Shown here piece after piece: positions 27,164 to 28,957 of a stretch of 28,957 bases of DNA. The stretch covers positions 1-28,957 of the forward strand of contig NHZP01000166.1 in NCBI GenBank assembly GCA_003313425.1. Direction: 5' to 3'. The notes under the pieces are model-generated. The model saw nothing but the letters and a program-made list of their open reading frames with translations, was not told the origin of the DNA and did not search any database. This DNA comes from Pseudopyrenochaeta lycopersici. Lineage: Eukaryota; Ascomycota; Dothideomycetes; Pleosporales; Pseudopyrenochaetaceae. Made by a program: the position numbers and the translations under genes. The number at the start of each line of letters is the position of its first letter. Position 1 is the stretch's first letter.

Positions 27164-28018
27164 ATGGAATCGCAATTTGGAGAGGGTACGACTATCTCCG
27201 GTGTGAAGCGGTCCCATTCGCTGTCTTTGTTTAACTGGGATCAGTTACCGGTGACGTCCAAAGAGGGTAGTAAGGGGTACCCGTTTGCAGGAACAGAGAA
27301 TCAGATGCAATCGGTGCGGAGTCACGTGCAAGGTAGGTGGACCTTACAGTGCTTGTTGGGCATCTCCCCAACTGACACCGTCATAGAGCTGGTGGAACAA
27401 GATAGGTCGCTAACATGCCACGTCTTGCCGAATGGCAGACGACGTTGGTGGTGCACCAAGGAGAGCGGGAAGCCCCCGGATGAATGCATTTCCGGGAAGC
27501 AGTGCGATTGTTTGTTAGGATGCGGCGACATCTACATGGATGATCGGGTCAGGCAGTCCCTGTTGGTCCTTAAGGTGGATGTCCTTGCAGGCGATCAGGT
27601 GCGGAGTCTAGTTGTATTCGCGGAGCTCTCTGTAAAGGCACTGGATGTGCTCTTGCAGCGCATAGTACCTCTGCTCATACTACCGGGAGGTGGTGCTGTG
27701 GAACCTTCAGTTGTGGAAACGTTGTTTCAGTCGTTAGACAATGGGTGCTTTTCTAGCACTCTTTGGTGTGGGTGTACACTTGCTGTGATTTGTCCACAGT
27801 GTAGGGCGATCCCCTCTCAGCAGTGGAGGTTTACGTGGCGGGATGGCTTTAGTGGGGTTGCTCCAGATGGAATTTCTGGTTGGTTTGTTGGGATCACCGA
27901 TGCGGTAGGCATGGTACAGCCGTTCGGAGAAGACTGGCTAAGCTGCGGTACTGTGTTCCCCGAGATAGTATTGAGTAGTTCTGATTGCGGGTGCATGGAG
28001 TGTAGTCCGCATTCTTGA
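27164..28018 (+). CDS. Paralog-family protein, two exons (unit 18)
   Basis: Exon 1 27164-27332, intron 27333-27386 (GTAGGT ... TCATAG, 54 bases), exon 2 27387-28018; product 266 aa when spliced. The intron is a multiple of three and has no stop, so an unspliced message would give a protein 18 residues longer. Exon 1 ends GYPFAGTENQ...VRSHVQ. Exon 2 has RWWCTKESGKPPDEC, RQSLLVLKVD, FAELSVKALDVLLQRIVPL, CGCTLAVICPQC and WFVGITDAVGMVQPFGEDW. A C-terminal extension of about 24 residues with extra cysteines (DCGCMEC) is unique in this window. The leader carries TCCCCTAAGGGA. Function unknown. Confidence 0.82.
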   Translation: MESQFGEGTTISGVKRSHSLSLFNWDQLPVTSKEGSKGYPFAGTENQMQSVRSHVQGRWTLQCLLGISPTDTVIELVEQDRSLTCHVLPNGRRRWWCTKESGKPPDECISGKQCDCLLGCGDIYMDDRVRQSLLVLKVDVLAGDQVRSLVVFAELSVKALDVLLQRIVPLLILPGGGAVEPSVVETLFQSLDNGCFSSTLWCGCTLAVICPQCRAIPSQQWRFTWRDGFSGVAPDGISGWFVGITDAVGMVQPFGEDWLSCGTVFPEIVLSSSDCGCMECSPHS

Positions 28019-28159
28019 TTGTTTGATTGAGTTTTGGTAATTGAAGTGTTGTAATGGTAGGTTATGCGTGAGTCGTACTCTTTTAATATAGTTTAGTACA
28101 ATTATTATTTTTCTTGTCCTGCAAACATTGTTTATAGGAAAAATGATGCATTAGATTTA

Positions 28160-28695
28160 CTACAATGCTTGGTTCGTAAGGGTGTGGGTGCCCTTGGGAT
28201 GGAACATCACTCTTCACAAAAAAATTGGCTAAGTCCGATTTCCCTGTGGCTGGAGGCCATGCAGAGTCACGCTGGGGGCTGTGGCTCGGGGGTGCACGGG
28301 CCTGCCCTCAACTTTCTAGTGTGGCGTTTTGCCTATATATGATTCCTTTCACTAGAAAGTTGAGCAAGTGGTCGGCAGCCTTGCGCTGCCAGCCCTTGCA
28401 ACTTTATCTTAAGCTCTGGCCCGCGAGTGGAACGAGTAGCGAAGCGGTAAACTAGAATTAGTTTAGAGGCAAGAGCCCTGGTAAGCAACACGCAGCACGG
28501 ACCGTGTGAGTCAGATGACCGCAGGGTTGCCCACTCTTTTTCCAATCAGTACTGTGATTGGTCTATGGAGATAATATCATGGAATGTGCACTTAGTTGCT
28601 CTCTAGGGACTAGTGTGTCTTGGCAGCGCTCAAGACAGGGACATATATAACAACAGTGTCTCTGTTGGCACGGAGGTGTTGCACTCCCCTAAGGG
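28160..28695 (+). promoter_or_regulatory. Unit 19 origin, common region and promoter
   Basis: AAGGG/GCCCTT precedes the origin at 28309-28362 (inner stem GGC-gtttt-GCC). AAAGTTG pairs with CAACTTT around GGCAGC/GCTGCC. GCGAAGC, AAACTA/TAGTTT, CACGGaCCGTG and the GATTGG box follow. TATATAA is near 28644, AACAG/CTGTT follows, and GCACGGAGGTG is near 28669. Confidence 0.8.
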
Positions 28696-28719
28696 ACTTT
28701 GTGCTCTTTTTGCACTACG

Positions 28720-28957
28720 ATGGAATCGCTACAGGTAGTAGATAGTGTAGGGACTACGGATAATAGTCATTTGCCGTCAGTCGACCAGCTTCGGCCGGGT
28801 CAGAGGGGGGAGCCCTTTCCTGGGACAGTTGCAAACATTGAATACCTGCGGAGTCGCGTGCCTGGTAGGTATCTACTTTGGTTTCTCACGTTGGGCCCTT
28901 CCCAACTAACCTCATCACAGAGTTAGTGGAGGACTCTGTGTCCCTTACCTTCTGTAT
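28720..28957 (+). CDS. Paralog-family protein, 5' part only (unit 19)
   Basis: The gene is cut by the window end. Exon 1 28720-28864 ends GEPFPGTVAN...LRSRVPG-like; the intron is 28865-28920 (GTAGGT ... TCACAG, 56 bases) with stem GTTGGG/CCCAAC (28890-28895/28901-28906) and branch-like CCAACTAAC. Exon 2 opens with ELVEDSVSLTF, as in the other paralogs. The leader has the same TCCCCTAAGGGA palindrome as unit 18. Whether the rest is intact cannot be seen. Confidence 0.78.

Noticed and set aside
1..28957. CRISPR array (regularly repeated 25-50-base motif)
   Set aside because: Repeat spacing is about 1.57 kb, the repeat is a hairpin with conserved neighbours, and genes fill the spacing. There are no cas genes and the genes have introns.
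1..28957. LTR retrotransposon or DNA-transposon cluster
   Set aside because: No reverse transcriptase, integrase or transposase, no terminal repeats or target-site duplications at unit edges. The only enzyme is a CRESS-type Rep and the repeats are its presumed origins.

Overview
The window is a head-to-tail array of small replicon-like units, all on the + strand. I count 19 copies of one origin-like stem-loop: arms close to CAACTTTCTAGTG / CACTAGAAAGTTG, with a loop that always carries TATATGATTCC. The first copy is cut by the window edge. Origin-to-origin spacing over the 17 complete units runs only from 1543 to 1599 bases. Most units share a layout: origin, a chain of small hairpins, an ATTGG (inverted CCAAT) box, a TATA box, an ACGGAGTG-like start-site motif about 30 bases later, one gene, and a non-coding tail leading to the next origin. 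TATA boxes and short GT-AG introns (54 to 79 bases, with CTAAC/CTGAC-like branch points) show a eukaryotic host. I cannot name the host.

One gene type is recognisable. Units 2 and 10 encode a CRESS-DNA (geminivirus/genomovirus-like) replication initiator, Rep, with HUH nuclease motifs and a superfamily 3 helicase. Unit 10 is intact (392 aa); unit 2 is the same sequence with small deletions. Thirteen units (1, 4, 6, 7, 8, 9, 12, 13, 14, 15, 16, 18, 19) carry members of one paralogous family I do not recognise. It has about 231-266 residues, two exons with a phase-1 intron at a fixed position, a W-x-TKESG motif and, in most members, a CxC-x5-CxxC cluster that may bind zinc. Units 8 and 15 are identical copies with in-frame stops; units 1 and 4 have frameshifts. 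Unit 3 holds a possible F-box protein in a disrupted frame. Unit 5 holds a 187-aa orphan that is a capsid candidate only by elimination. Unit 17 holds a 128-aa orphan. Unit 11 has no convincing gene.

Layout by unit (origin to origin): 1 (1-1550), 2 Rep broken (1551-3116), 3 F-box-like (3117-4705), 4 family frameshifted (4706-6284), 5 orphan (6285-7871), 6 family (7872-9430), 7 family (9431-11029), 8 family pseudogene (11030-12608), 9 family (12609-14171), 10 Rep intact (14172-15744), 11 unclear (15745-17324), 12 family (17325-18916), 13 divergent family (18917-20480), 14 family (20481-22023), 15 twin of 8 (22024-23613), 16 family, sister of 6 (23614-25171), 17 orphan (25172-26747), 18 family (26748-28308), 19 family, partial (28309-28957).

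My reading is that each unit corresponds to one about 1.57-kb circular ssDNA segment of a multipartite, Rep-dependent element, joined at its origin either in a host chromosome or in a concatemer. The shared origin and the single Rep type suggest Rep acts in trans on all units. The near-constant unit length despite very different gene lengths suggests a size limit such as packaging. The hairpin chain, kept in shape while its sequence changes with compensating substitutions, suggests selection on single-stranded folding. An assembly artefact joining separate circles through the shared origin is the main alternative.
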